This document shows positions 33,861 through 43,011 of a stretch of 64,000 bases of DNA, in pieces (the stretch's first letter is position 1; each line of letters begins with the position of its first letter). The notes under the pieces were generated by a model. The model was not told where the DNA came from. It did no database searches and saw only the letters and a list, made by a program, of their open reading frames with translations. Position numbers and translations under genes: made by a program. Source of the stretch: Clostridium sp. AT4 (GTDB lineage: Bacteria; Bacillota; Clostridia; Lachnospirales; Lachnospiraceae); NCBI RefSeq assembly GCF_001517625.2, contig NZ_LN999827.1, forward strand, positions 553,429 to 617,428, in the 5' to 3' direction.

Positions 33861-35258
33861 TTAGAATGGACCATATCCAATCTGTACTGCAATAAACAGG
33901 AACACCAGTTGCAGAACCAGGAACATACCATGCAGTGGCAAAATAAATTTATACCAGCTCTTTAAGGGCACTTTTCCCAGAGAAAGATAAATCAGTAGTG
34001 TTCCGTTTGTAAACCAGAATGTGTTAGAAATACCATCGCCAAACTGGAAAGCCAGCACGGCAGTCTGACGGGTAATATTCAGCATATCTGCCAGTGGAAC
34101 CATAATTGGCATAACTGCAGTTGCCTGACCAGAACCTGAAGGAATCAGTGCATTAATAAAGAAGTTTACTACAAACATACCGACTGTACTCACATATGCG
34201 GACGCACTTCCCATTAAACTGGAAAGTCCATGTACAAGAGGATCTATCAAACCGCCATTTGTCATAGTCCACTGTACAGCTCTCGCAACACCAATAATCA
34301 AAGCTCCAACAAATGCCCCTCTCATACCATCAAGGATCATATTGATGGTGTCTTCCATTTTTACTCTGTTGATCACTGCTACAATAAAGCCGCCAATCAT
34401 AAAGATCGTTGCCATCTCCGTATAAGACCAGCTCAACTTCAAAATTCCATAAATTGTACACAGAATGGATATTCCCAATACCACGAACGAAACTTTCTTG
34501 GGAAAATCAAATTTCAGATTGGGATCGATTGGTATTCTCAGTGAAGACGTATCCACATCTTTCACCAGGCTCTTGGAAGGGTCTGCCTTTACCTTTTTTG
34601 CATATCTCATTACCCAGAACAGGCTCAGCGCCCATACGCAGCCCAATGCCGCAAAACGCAGCTCCCAACCAGAAAACATGGGCAGTTCTGCGATTGTATG
34701 AGAAATGCCCACTGTATAAACGTTAAAAGGAGCAACCGCAAAACTAATCAGACAGGCAAAGCCTGAAATCGCCATTCCCACCAGGGAATCATATCCCAGT
34801 GAAATTGCCAGCGATACAATAATTGGAACAAAGGGAATAATATGCTCACTCCATCCCAAAATACCTCCAAAAATAAAGAACACAATCATTACCACAGCAA
34901 TAATCATCTGGCTGCTGAGTTTTTCCGATACACGAAGTACACTGTTAATCGCCGCTCCTACTGTATCCGTCCGCTTATAAATTTCTACGATACCGCCGAT
35001 GATCATAACGCAGAACATCATATTGGCTGTCGCCGTCAATCCTTCCGGAATTGAACGGAACAAATTAAAGAAAGAAATGGGGGTTCTTTCTACAGCATGG
35101 TAGCTGTCTGCCATAACACGAGTTACTCCATTTACAGTTTCCCTGTCATATGCCCCTGGTACTACAAAATAAGACGCAATCGCACAAGCCAGAACCATCA
35201 ATATCAACGGTATAAACGGATTCAAAGCCTTACTTGTTTTCTTTTTATCGTTTTTCAT
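33861..35258 (-). CDS. YfcC family permease (amino acid/peptide-type ion-coupled transporter)
   Basis: Integral membrane protein of 465 residues with about twelve hydrophobic segments. Motifs FIPLILMVLACAIASYFV, GILGWSEHIIPFVPI and NALIPSGSGQATAVMPI are typical of the YfcC/C4-dicarboxylate-like superfamily. The last resembles the substrate hairpin of the ion-transporter superfamily. Co-encoded peptidases suggest that it imports acylated or short peptide substrates; this is inference. Confidence 0.82.
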   Translation of the reverse strand: MKNDKKKTSKALNPFIPLILMVLACAIASYFVVPGAYDRETVNGVTRVMADSYHAVERTPISFFNLFRSIPEGLTATANMMFCVMIIGGIVEIYKRTDTVGAAINSVLRVSEKLSSQMIIAVVMIVFFIFGGILGWSEHIIPFVPIIVSLAISLGYDSLVGMAISGFACLISFAVAPFNVYTVGISHTIAELPMFSGWELRFAALGCVWALSLFWVMRYAKKVKADPSKSLVKDVDTSSLRIPIDPNLKFDFPKKVSFVVLGISILCTIYGILKLSWSYTEMATIFMIGGFIVAVINRVKMEDTINMILDGMRGAFVGALIIGVARAVQWTMTNGGLIDPLVHGLSSLMGSASAYVSTVGMFVVNFFINALIPSGSGQATAVMPIMVPLADMLNITRQTAVLAFQFGDGISNTFWFTNGTLLIYLSLGKVPLKSWYKFILPLHGMFLVLQLVFLFIAVQIGYGPF

Positions 35259-35277
35259 TTGTTTCCCCTTTCCCCGG

Positions 35278-36360
35278 TCAAAAATATTGAAGAATATTTT
35301 CTACCAGGTCCAACATTGTCTTTATATCTTTTACCTCTACATATTCCCTCGTGCTGTGTGAATAATAAATATTCATCCCAATGGGAATCGTCCTGATTCC
35401 CAGACGATTGGTGCAGGTCGCATCCAGAATTCCGAAAGAACGGGCTGGTTTCATCTGAAGTCCTGTCATTTCATAAATACGTTCCAAGCGTTTCAGCATG
35501 TCTTCATTCCTGCTGTAGTCTGTTTCCGGCAAATCCATTTCTTCCTGTATATTATATCTGCATCCCATCCTTACAGCCGTTTCCCTTATAATTTTCTGAA
35601 GAGATTCTCTGGTCCGATCCAGCAATTCCTGCCCAAAACTACGGATTTCCACATCAAATCTTGCATACTTTGGAATTGCATTGGACTGTGAAAGAGAAAC
35701 AAAATCAAATATGTTAATTGTCTGGTCTTCACTGACCTGACCGGTAGGAATCTGATGAATAATTTCTGCCGCAGTTTTCAACGCATTGATTCCCAACTCC
35801 GGATCCCGGATCACGTGGGCCTCCTGTCCAATCAGCTCTACATGAAGATACATCCGCGACGGTGTACGCATCAATACTTCTCCCGTCACATAATGATCAA
35901 TAACGATAGCTTCTTCACTGTCAATTTTGGAATAATCCGCATACTTTGCACCAAGGAGCCCCAATTCCTGACATACGGTAAACAGCATCTCCACAGGCCG
36001 ATTTATTTTTCCTGCATGAAGCAACCTACTGACAGCTTCCATCACCACTGCTATAGCCAGTTTGCCGTCTGCACCCAGGACACTATTGCCTCGGCTTTGA
36101 ATACGACCATTTTCAATATAACTCTCCACATTATTCCCCGGCGCTACTGTATCAAGATGAAATACAAAAAGAAATGGTTTTTTGTCCGGCTTTCCTGGCA
36201 CTTTCGCCAGAATATTCCATCCATCCGTTACAATTTGATGATCCAATTCCTGTCTTTCGAACGGAATGCCCAGCTCTGCCAGTTCTCTCTCCATATATTC
36301 GCAAAAAACCCTTTCATTATGAGTTTCACTGGCGCAATCCACATACTGCATAAACCGCAA
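35278..36360 (-). CDS. M20 family peptidase (PepT-like)
   Basis: Metallopeptidase of 360 residues, first gene of the operon. FVFHLDTVAPG (first metal ligand), VLGADGKLAIAV (bridging Asp) and CQELGLLGAKYAD (catalytic Glu) match the PepT-like M20 group; a C-terminal histidine in MNIYYSHSTREYV closes the metal site. Dimerisation domain in the middle (LMRTPSRMYLHVELIG onward). Probably cytoplasmic. Confidence 0.85.
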   Translation of the reverse strand: MRFMQYVDCASETHNERVFCEYMERELAELGIPFERQELDHQIVTDGWNILAKVPGKPDKKPFLFVFHLDTVAPGNNVESYIENGRIQSRGNSVLGADGKLAIAVVMEAVSRLLHAGKINRPVEMLFTVCQELGLLGAKYADYSKIDSEEAIVIDHYVTGEVLMRTPSRMYLHVELIGQEAHVIRDPELGINALKTAAEIIHQIPTGQVSEDQTINIFDFVSLSQSNAIPKYARFDVEIRSFGQELLDRTRESLQKIIRETAVRMGCRYNIQEEMDLPETDYSRNEDMLKRLERIYEMTGLQMKPARSFGILDATCTNRLGIRTIPIGMNIYYSHSTREYVEVKDIKTMLDLVENILQYF

Positions 36361-36529
36361 AACCGTCTTCTCTATCGTACTTTCCTCCTTCCTAATAATA
36401 TACTTTCTCCATTTTTCTTCACACTTAAGGTAGTCTTATTTTAACATTTCCACACCGACTTTACTATTGTCCAAACCATGTAATATGTCCCACCTTTTTT
36501 ATGCATCTGCACAATTTACCCTTCATATA

Positions 36530-36558
36530 TTGCAGATTTTAGGCCACTTTGTTATAAT
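36530..36558 (+). promoter_or_regulatory. Promoter of the PucR-type regulator
   Basis: TTGCAG (36530-36535), 17 bp, TATAAT (36553-36558), 28 bp before the start. The opposing peptidase operon must be transcribed from the same 220-bp region, but its promoter is not clear. Confidence 0.7.
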
Positions 36559-36585
36559 ATATGAAAAACCCATTGGAGGAACACT

Positions 36586-37656
36586 ATGATTAATCATAAA
36601 ATAATCTGCCAGATTATAGAAAAGTTGCAGAATCATTTTCCGTTCCCCATCAGTATATGTGACCTCAGCGGTCGCACAATTGCTTCAACCGAACCATCCT
36701 GTATTGGGGAAATGAATCTCCTTGCCATCGAATCCCTGAATCTTAATGCCAAGGTTACAACTTCTCCTGGAACCTATTTTCAAAATGCCAGTACTGCCGT
36801 TCCTCTTCGCCTGCAAGGCAGTCGTATTGGTGCTGTTGTTATAGAACGTACCGGTTCCACTAGCCTTCATATGGCAGAACTTCTTGAGAATACCATAGAA
36901 CTGCTATACGAAGAATTACTTTCCTTCCAAAAACGTCAGAACCAGTCTCAGGAACGAAGCCAGTTTTTATTTGAATGCCTGCATCAGCAGACTCCCTATA
37001 CAGAAAATTTCATCAAACGCGGTGAATTTTTCGGAATCCAGCTAAAAGGAAAACAGACACTTATTCTGATGGAAAGAAAAACCGGCGACCAGTTTACTTC
37101 CATTTCTATGCTCCAGAACCTTCTGGATGAACATGATATCATTCTCCCTCTTTCAGAAAATCAGGTTCTTCTCGTGTTAAAGGAGAATCTTCATTTTGAA
37201 AGAAAATATCATCGTGTTCTTTCCGCTTCCGCAGATTGCCACATGGGCGTCTGTTCAGGAGAAATGCATCTAAATACGGCCTATCAGGCCGCTTTAGAAA
37301 GTTTGAAGCTGGGAAAAGCTTTATTTCCTGATGAATATCTTCACTCTTATGACAAAATGAAACTGGCCATTGCCTTGTCAAAGACTACTGTTCCAGGATT
37401 AGAGCAAGAGTTTCAGCAGCTTTGCAGACATGGGAAAAATGCCCAGCTTGCTGAAACAGCCGTCGCTTACTTTCGCTTAAATGGAGATATACAAAAAATA
37501 TGCGAACATCTCCATATACATCGAAATAGTATACCATACCGTCTACACCGTATTCAGGAAATCTGCGGACGCAGCCTGACAAATTCTTATGATATGCTGT
37601 GCCTTTATGCATCCTATATCTGTTATGTAAAAAAACAAATTCAGGAAAAATCTTGA
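36586..37656 (+). CDS. PucR/CdaR-type transcriptional regulator
   Basis: Regulator of 356 residues: an N-terminal sensory part (about 1-110; YELLSFQ coiled region after), a GGDEF-like central part and the C-terminal PucR HTH (NGDIQKICEHLHIHRNSIPYR, then the LHRIQEICG helix). Divergent from the peptidase/YfcC operon, which it probably controls in response to a substrate. Ribosome site GGAGG at 36574. Confidence 0.85.
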   Translation: MINHKIICQIIEKLQNHFPFPISICDLSGRTIASTEPSCIGEMNLLAIESLNLNAKVTTSPGTYFQNASTAVPLRLQGSRIGAVVIERTGSTSLHMAELLENTIELLYEELLSFQKRQNQSQERSQFLFECLHQQTPYTENFIKRGEFFGIQLKGKQTLILMERKTGDQFTSISMLQNLLDEHDIILPLSENQVLLVLKENLHFERKYHRVLSASADCHMGVCSGEMHLNTAYQAALESLKLGKALFPDEYLHSYDKMKLAIALSKTTVPGLEQEFQQLCRHGKNAQLAETAVAYFRLNGDIQKICEHLHIHRNSIPYRLHRIQEICGRSLTNSYDMLCLYASYICYVKKQIQEKS

Positions 37657-37720
37657 TTTTACAGTATGCCTCTTTATGCTATAATGATTTTTACACTATC
37701 AGACAACAGGAGACTGCCAA

Positions 37721-38653
37721 ATGATACATTTTACCATGCAAACACCCTCAATCCCTTCTATAGAAGAAACCCAGGCCATTGTGCAGGAGGTTCACGAAGA
37801 CCTTCAGCAGTTAAGACCCAACGCAATTTTAGAAACCATACGCTCATGGACTCCAGGACTTTTGGCCTTCAGCTATCGGCTGCTTTATGCTGCCATCATT
37901 ATCATCATCGGCAACCGGATTGCATTCTATCTGCGCCGTTTTTTAAAGCGCACCTTTGACCGAATGGGGATCGATCTCAGCCTGAGCAAGTTCCTGATTT
38001 CCCTTGCAAATGCCATCACCTACGCCATTGTGATCTTTATGGCTCTGGAAAAAATAGGAATTCCTTCCACCTCCATTATCGCGCTCTTAGGCTCCGCCAC
38101 TCTGGCAATCGGCCTTTCTCTGCAGGAAAGTCTGGGAAACTTCGCCGGAGGCATCCTGATTCTTGTCATGCGGCCCTTTGGCATTCATGACTATATTGTA
38201 TCAGAAGGCGTGGAGGGAAAGGTTCTTAATATTGGCCTTGTATACACCACTCTGCTCACCATTGACAACCGGCGCATCACCATCCCCAACGGCACCCTGT
38301 CAAATGCTGTGATTACCAATGTAACAGCCCAGGAAAAACGGCGGATCGATCTAACCATCGGCATCAGCTATTCCTCCGACTTAAAACAGGCAAAGGCCAT
38401 TTTGGAACGTATTTACAAAGAAGATCCCCAGATCCTTCAGGATGAACCTATCACTGTCTATGTCGATGAGCTGGCTGAAAGCTCCGTGATTCTCGGTTCC
38501 CGCGGCTGGGCCGCCACAGAGGATTACTGGAGCGCCCGCTGGCGGATCATTGAACGGACAAAACTGGAATTTGACGCTGCCGGCATTGAAATTCCTTATA
38601 ATCAGATGGATGTAAATATTATACAGAAAAAGGAAGGACCGCTCAATAACTGA
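37721..38653 (+). CDS. Small-conductance mechanosensitive channel (MscS family)
   Basis: Pressure-release channel in the cytoplasmic membrane, 310 residues. Three to four membrane helices lie in residues 40-150; the pore helix is ALLGSATLAIGLSLQESLGNFAGG, the hallmark of MscS. A cytoplasmic beta domain follows (VEGKVLNIGLVYTTLLTIDNR; IPNGTLSNAVITN). AGGAG precedes the start. Confidence 0.92.
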   Translation: MIHFTMQTPSIPSIEETQAIVQEVHEDLQQLRPNAILETIRSWTPGLLAFSYRLLYAAIIIIIGNRIAFYLRRFLKRTFDRMGIDLSLSKFLISLANAITYAIVIFMALEKIGIPSTSIIALLGSATLAIGLSLQESLGNFAGGILILVMRPFGIHDYIVSEGVEGKVLNIGLVYTTLLTIDNRRITIPNGTLSNAVITNVTAQEKRRIDLTIGISYSSDLKQAKAILERIYKEDPQILQDEPITVYVDELAESSVILGSRGWAATEDYWSARWRIIERTKLEFDAAGIEIPYNQMDVNIIQKKEGPLNN

Positions 38654-38672
38654 TCATTGAGCGATCCTTTCG
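38636..38672 (+). terminator. Terminator of the mscS-like gene
   Basis: CGCTCAAT pairs with ATTGAGCG (plus GGA/TCC outside) and includes the stop codon; a T-containing tail follows. It may also act on the deoC message from the other side. Confidence 0.65.
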
Positions 38673-38725
38673 CTTATTTATAATAAAATTCAACTATACT
38701 TCAGCAATCGAATTCTGCCCCTGCA

Positions 38726-39391
38726 TCAATAGCCGGAAGCTTCTTCGTTTTTTACCAGCTTTACCATACGGCTGGTGCCAAGGCGGTCTGCCCCCAGCTC
38801 CAGAAAATGCTCTGCGTCAGCCAGAGTAGAGATGCCTCCTGCTGCCTTGATCTTTACATGCTCTCCCACATGGGCAGCAAAAAGTGCAATGTCCTCAAAG
38901 GTAGCTCCTGCCTTTGAAAAGCCCGTAGAGGTCTTGATATAATCAGCGCCGGAGGCTGTAACTACCTGGCACATACGGATCTTTTCTTCCTCTGTCAGCA
39001 GACAGGTTTCAATAATCACCTTTAAGATTTTATCCCCGCACACTGCCTTCAATCTACGGATTTCATCCTCGACCTGATCGTAAAGACTATCCTTGACCCA
39101 TCCGATATTGATCACCATATCAATCTCGTCTGCCCCATTTTCAAGCGCATTTCTAGTTTCAAATTCCTTTGTCTCTGTGGTCATATAGCCGTTTGGAAAG
39201 CCAATCACTGTACAAACAGCCATCTTATCTCCCATATATTCCTTTGCCTTTTTTACAAAGCTTGGAGGAATACAGACTGACGCCGTTTGATAAGCAATCG
39301 CATCATCGCAGATCTGGCGGATCTCCTCCCAGGTGGCAGTCTGAGTCAGAAGTGTATGATCCACATGGCTCATAATTTCTTTTATTTCCAT
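38726..39391 (-). CDS. deoC: Deoxyribose-phosphate aldolase
   Basis: Cleaves 2-deoxyribose 5-phosphate to acetaldehyde and glyceraldehyde 3-phosphate, the last step of deoxynucleoside catabolism. The start at 39391 gives 221 residues ([15 protein letters not shown]); an upstream ATG at 39412 is possible. Catalytic residues: Lys in KVIIETCLL and Schiff-base Lys in [22 protein letters not shown] closes the barrel. Last gene of the nucleoside operon, downstream of two phosphorylases. Confidence 0.93.
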   Translation of the reverse strand: MEIKEIMSHVDHTLLTQTATWEEIRQICDDAIAYQTASVCIPPSFVKKAKEYMGDKMAVCTVIGFPNGYMTTETKEFETRNALENGADEIDMVINIGWVKDSLYDQVEDEIRRLKAVCGDKILKVIIETCLLTEEEKIRMCQVVTASGADYIKTSTGFSKAGATFEDIALFAAHVGEHVKIKAAGGISTLADAEHFLELGADRLGTSRMVKLVKNEEASGY

Positions 39392-39426
39392 TTCTATCTC
39401 TTCTCTACACATAAATCCTGTATTTT

Positions 39427-40200
39427 CTATATGAGCCCCTTCTTCTTATCCTGACGGATAATATCTCTCATTGCTTCAATACCTACCTCGATGGCTCTCT
39501 CCTCCCAGCCGGAGGGGTAATCTTCCGCATCATTGGAATACTCGCCAAAATTGGTAGCGCTGATCATAACACTGGAGGTTCTAATTCCCAGAGAAGCCCC
39601 GATGAGGAAAATCACGGAACACTCCATACTGGTATTGGTAGCGCCTCCTGCCAGATAGGAATCCCATTTTGCCTTTAATTCATGATAAACCGGCTTTGTC
39701 TCAGGCTCTGCCTCTGTGTAATAGGAATCCTTTGTAATGGTCACTCCCACATTATATGGATAGCCCAGCTTCTTCGCTGCCTGCTCCAGAGCCTTTAACA
39801 TCTGGAAATCGGGAACAGCCGGGAATTCAAAGGGAAGGTAGTGGTCTCCCGTTCCCTCCATACGCACAGCGCCGTTGGGAATCACTACATCTCCGATTTT
39901 TACCTTTGGAGAGGTGGAAGCCGCTGAACCGATCCGCATCATGGTGTGAGCGCCACAGGAATGAAGCTCCTCAATGGCGATACAGGTAGAGGGGCCGCCG
40001 ATTCCTGTGCTGGTCACAGTAACAGGCACTCCGTCCAGAGTTCCCGTATAGCTTAAATACTCTCTCTTGTGGGCAACCTTTACAGGATTATCAAAATGCT
40101 TTGCAATCAGGGACGCTCTTTCAACACTGCCCGGCAAAAATACATATTTTCCGATCATCTCTGATGTAACGTCTACATGCATGGTTCTTTCTTCTGCCAT
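39427..40200 (-). CDS. Uridine phosphorylase-family nucleoside phosphorylase, paralog 1
   Basis: Phosphorolyses a nucleoside to base and (deoxy)ribose 1-phosphate. The 257-residue protein has the PNP_UDP_1 motifs: [13 protein letters not shown] (phosphate loop), [26 protein letters not shown], and [10 protein letters not shown] with the ribose-binding Glu-Met pattern. Closest paralog in the window is the gene at 46633, which shares most motifs. Substrate cannot be resolved between uridine and other nucleosides. Confidence 0.88.
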   Translation of the reverse strand: MAEERTMHVDVTSEMIGKYVFLPGSVERASLIAKHFDNPVKVAHKREYLSYTGTLDGVPVTVTSTGIGGPSTCIAIEELHSCGAHTMMRIGSAASTSPKVKIGDVVIPNGAVRMEGTGDHYLPFEFPAVPDFQMLKALEQAAKKLGYPYNVGVTITKDSYYTEAEPETKPVYHELKAKWDSYLAGGATNTSMECSVIFLIGASLGIRTSSVMISATNFGEYSNDAEDYPSGWEERAIEVGIEAMRDIIRQDKKKGLI

Positions 40201-40202
40201 TT

Positions 40203-40994
40203 CTAGTTCTTCCCCTGTTTCTTTGCTTCCATTTCCTTTTCAAAACGGTAAATGGCCTCTAAAACGATCTTAATTTCTTCATCCCATCCAACCGTCAGTG
40301 CCTCATTCGCAGTCTCATAGATCACTTCCCCGGTAATCAGGTTGCCGGATACGGCGCTGATCATGGCAGCTCTCTTTTTGCGTCTGTGGCATACGGTATA
40401 GAGGGCAGAGCTCTCCATTTCCACATTCAGACAGCCCAGAGCGGACAGCTTTTCGATCCATTCCTGTGTCTCCCCATAGAATGCGTCATCGGAAGCATTG
40501 ATGCCGTAATATACTTTTCCGGAAAGGTCCGGCTCCATCTCCTTTGCCGTATCAATAATCGCCCTTGTCAGATCAAAATCAGGCACTGCCGGGAAGCAGT
40601 CCGGCACATAGAACCGGCTGGTTCCCTCATTTTTCATGGATCCGGTAGAAATCATCAGATCACCGATCTTAATCCCATCCTGAAGGGCAGCGCTGCTTCC
40701 GATCCGGATCAGACACTCTGCTCCGATGTTCATCAGCTCCTCTGCCGCAATAGTTGCAGAAGGACAGCCCATACCGGTAGAAGTAACGGAAATCTTTACC
40801 CCCTTGTAATAGCCGGTAAATGTTCTGTGTTCTCTGTTGTTTGCCACCAGCTCTGCCTGATCCAGATATTTTGCCACTCTGTCAGAACGGGCCGGATCAC
40901 CCGGAAGGAGTACGTATTTTCCAACATCACCCGGTTTTAAATGAATATGATACTGCTTTTTACCTGCTGTCTTGCTTTCCTTATCAAGTGCCAT
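40203..40994 (-). CDS. udp: Uridine phosphorylase-family nucleoside phosphorylase, paralog 2
   Basis: 263 residues, the most typical uridine phosphorylase of the three: YHIHLKPGDVGKYVLLPGDPARSD at the N-terminus, TSTGMGCPSATIAAEEL, LIRIGSSAALQ and NVEMESSALYTV (nucleoside-binding EMES). It lies 2 bp upstream of paralog 1 and overlaps the permease stop, so expression is tightly coupled to uptake. Confidence 0.9.
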   Translation of the reverse strand: MALDKESKTAGKKQYHIHLKPGDVGKYVLLPGDPARSDRVAKYLDQAELVANNREHRTFTGYYKGVKISVTSTGMGCPSATIAAEELMNIGAECLIRIGSSAALQDGIKIGDLMISTGSMKNEGTSRFYVPDCFPAVPDFDLTRAIIDTAKEMEPDLSGKVYYGINASDDAFYGETQEWIEKLSALGCLNVEMESSALYTVCHRRKKRAAMISAVSGNLITGEVIYETANEALTVGWDEEIKIVLEAIYRFEKEMEAKKQGKN

Positions 40995-41935
40995 CAGCCT
41001 TTTGCCTCCTCTAATTTTTTTATTTTCCTGCTGGCTGCCGCGGACTTCTGAATAGAGTATACGGTCAGGCCGGCAATCGTTGCCAGATATGGCAGCATCT
41101 GAATAAACTCAGACGGAATCTTAAGTACCTGAAGAATATTGGACAGGCCGTCAAAAAAGGCGAAAATCATGGATGAAATCAGCGCTCCCACGGGAGTAGC
41201 CTGGCCCATGGAGCAGGCTGCCAGGGCGATAAAGCCGCGTCCTGCTGTCATGTCGCGCACAAACATGGTCAGATAGCCCATGGAGAGATACATTCCTCCA
41301 AGGCCTGTCATAAGGCCGCATAATACAATAGCCAGGAACTGAATCTTTATTACATTCTGTCCCACGCTGGATGCCGCGTTTGGATTCTCTCCCACAGCCC
41401 TCATGCGAAGTCCGGTTGGCGTCTTATACAGGAAAAACCAGATAACCACCACCATAGCAAGAGCCAGATAGGTAAGGGCATTATGCCCTGATAAAATACC
41501 GCCTAAAACCGGGATATCCTTAATAATGGGGATATCCACATTTGGGAAGGAGAAGCTTTTCAGTGAAGAGGAATTTCCCTTTTCTCCGGTAGCCAGCTGC
41601 AGTACAAACACCGTAAGGCCGGAAGCCATGGTATTAACCGCAGTACCGCAGAGCACGTTATTAGCCTTTAATACCAGATGGAAATAGGCAAATACAGCAC
41701 TTACAGCTACGGACGCCAAAAGCCCCGTTAAAAGTCCGATCCAAAGACTTCCTCCAAAAGCGCTTCCCAGCACTCCCGCCAAGGCAGAAATCAGCATGAT
41801 GCCCTCCAGACCCAAATTTACTACTCCTGCCTTGGTACAGATCACGGCTCCCAGGGAAGCCAGCAGAATCGGAGTTGCAACTCTGATCCACATATACAGA
41901 AAATCTGTGCTGAAAATCAATTCGATCAAATTCAT
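40994..41935 (-). CDS. Nucleoside ABC transporter permease 2
   Basis: Membrane subunit of a BMP-type nucleoside importer, 313 residues, about nine hydrophobic segments (ILLASLGAVICTKAGVVNLG; ALTYLALAMVVVIWFFLY; GLTVYSIQK). The start at 41935 overlaps the stop of permease 1 as ATGA, with GGAGG upstream; an in-frame upstream start would cover permease 1. EGIMLISALAGV is the family EAA-like region. Confidence 0.88.
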   Translation of the reverse strand: MNLIELIFSTDFLYMWIRVATPILLASLGAVICTKAGVVNLGLEGIMLISALAGVLGSAFGGSLWIGLLTGLLASVAVSAVFAYFHLVLKANNVLCGTAVNTMASGLTVFVLQLATGEKGNSSSLKSFSFPNVDIPIIKDIPVLGGILSGHNALTYLALAMVVVIWFFLYKTPTGLRMRAVGENPNAASSVGQNVIKIQFLAIVLCGLMTGLGGMYLSMGYLTMFVRDMTAGRGFIALAACSMGQATPVGALISSMIFAFFDGLSNILQVLKIPSEFIQMLPYLATIAGLTVYSIQKSAAASRKIKKLEEAKG

Positions 41936-43011
41936 GCCTGTGCCGCCTCCTTTTCCTCTGCCTGTGCTGCCTTTACGATCATACGCTGTCTCCATCCCTT
42001 TAACAGGGCATCTGCCGCAATAAAGAACATCATAACAGCCTGGATAATATCAACTACCTCCCGTCCCACATCACTGCTACGGGCCATAATATCTGCGCCT
42101 ACATTCAGGTAGCCGATAAATGCCGCTGCCAGCGGAACTAAAAGAGGATTGCTTCTTGCCAGCAGAGCCACTACGATACCGGTCCAGCCGTAGCCCGGGC
42201 TTGTGGTCCATTTAAACCGGTTGTACATTCCCAGAAGTTCTGCGGCACCGCCCATACCGGCAATTGCTCCGGCCAGAACCTGGGCTGCTACCATGATTCC
42301 TGTCACCTTAAGGCCCGTATACTTTGCAAACAGAGCATTGTCTCCGGTAATTCTGAGTTTTGTACCGTAAGAGGTACGGTATAGGAAGAACCATACCAGA
42401 ACGCAGATCACAATACCCAGTACAATACCTGCATGAATTCTGGTTCCCTCCAGTACCACCGGAAGGCGGGAGGTATCTGCAAATTCCAGGGAAGCCAGAC
42501 TGGAGCTGCTGACCTCACGGAAATGGTAGCTGACCATGTAAATGGCAAAAAACTGAACTACATAGTTAAACATAATGGACGTTACCAGCTCACTCACGTT
42601 CCATTTCATTTTCAGGAAAGCCGGAACCATGGCGACTGCCGCTCCGCAGAGTCCGCCAAACAGGATAGCCGCTGCGGAGTGGATACCTGCCGGAAGCTTA
42701 CATGCAATAGCAACCACCATAGCACCTGTGGTTCCGATAAAGAATGAGCCTTCTGCAATCATGGAAAACTGTCCGGAACCGAAAATAATGATGACCGCAA
42801 GCGCCGTAAACATAAGGGGTGCTGCTGCCTCAATGATATTTCCAATCCTTCGCAGGGAGGTAAATGGCCCAATAAAAAAGCTTGTGATAGCTGTCATAGG
42901 ATCATCGCTGACCATGAACACAATCACCGATACCATGGCGCAGGCAATGAGAATGATCAGGCCCAATTTTACCATATCCACTAATAAGTTAATCCGTTTA
43001 TTACTGTTCAT
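41932..43011 (-). CDS. Nucleoside ABC transporter permease 1
   Basis: First membrane subunit, 359 residues, with about ten hydrophobic segments (IILIACAMVSVIVFMV; LMFTALAVIIIFGSGQF; GIVVALLARSNPL). Matches the branched-chain-like permease fold of BmpC/NupP proteins. Its start lies inside the end of the ATPase gene by 11 bp. Confidence 0.88.
   Translation of the reverse strand: MNSNKRINLLVDMVKLGLIILIACAMVSVIVFMVSDDPMTAITSFFIGPFTSLRRIGNIIEAAAPLMFTALAVIIIFGSGQFSMIAEGSFFIGTTGAMVVAIACKLPAGIHSAAAILFGGLCGAAVAMVPAFLKMKWNVSELVTSIMFNYVVQFFAIYMVSYHFREVSSSSLASLEFADTSRLPVVLEGTRIHAGIVLGIVICVLVWFFLYRTSYGTKLRITGDNALFAKYTGLKVTGIMVAAQVLAGAIAGMGGAAELLGMYNRFKWTTSPGYGWTGIVVALLARSNPLLVPLAAAFIGYLNVGADIMARSSDVGREVVDIIQAVMMFFIAADALLKGWRQRMIVKAAQAEEKEAAQA

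Noticed and set aside
35755..36444. 229-codon open frame on the plus strand
   Set aside because: Antisense to the PepT-like peptidase; no start signal, low-complexity His/Ile-rich product.
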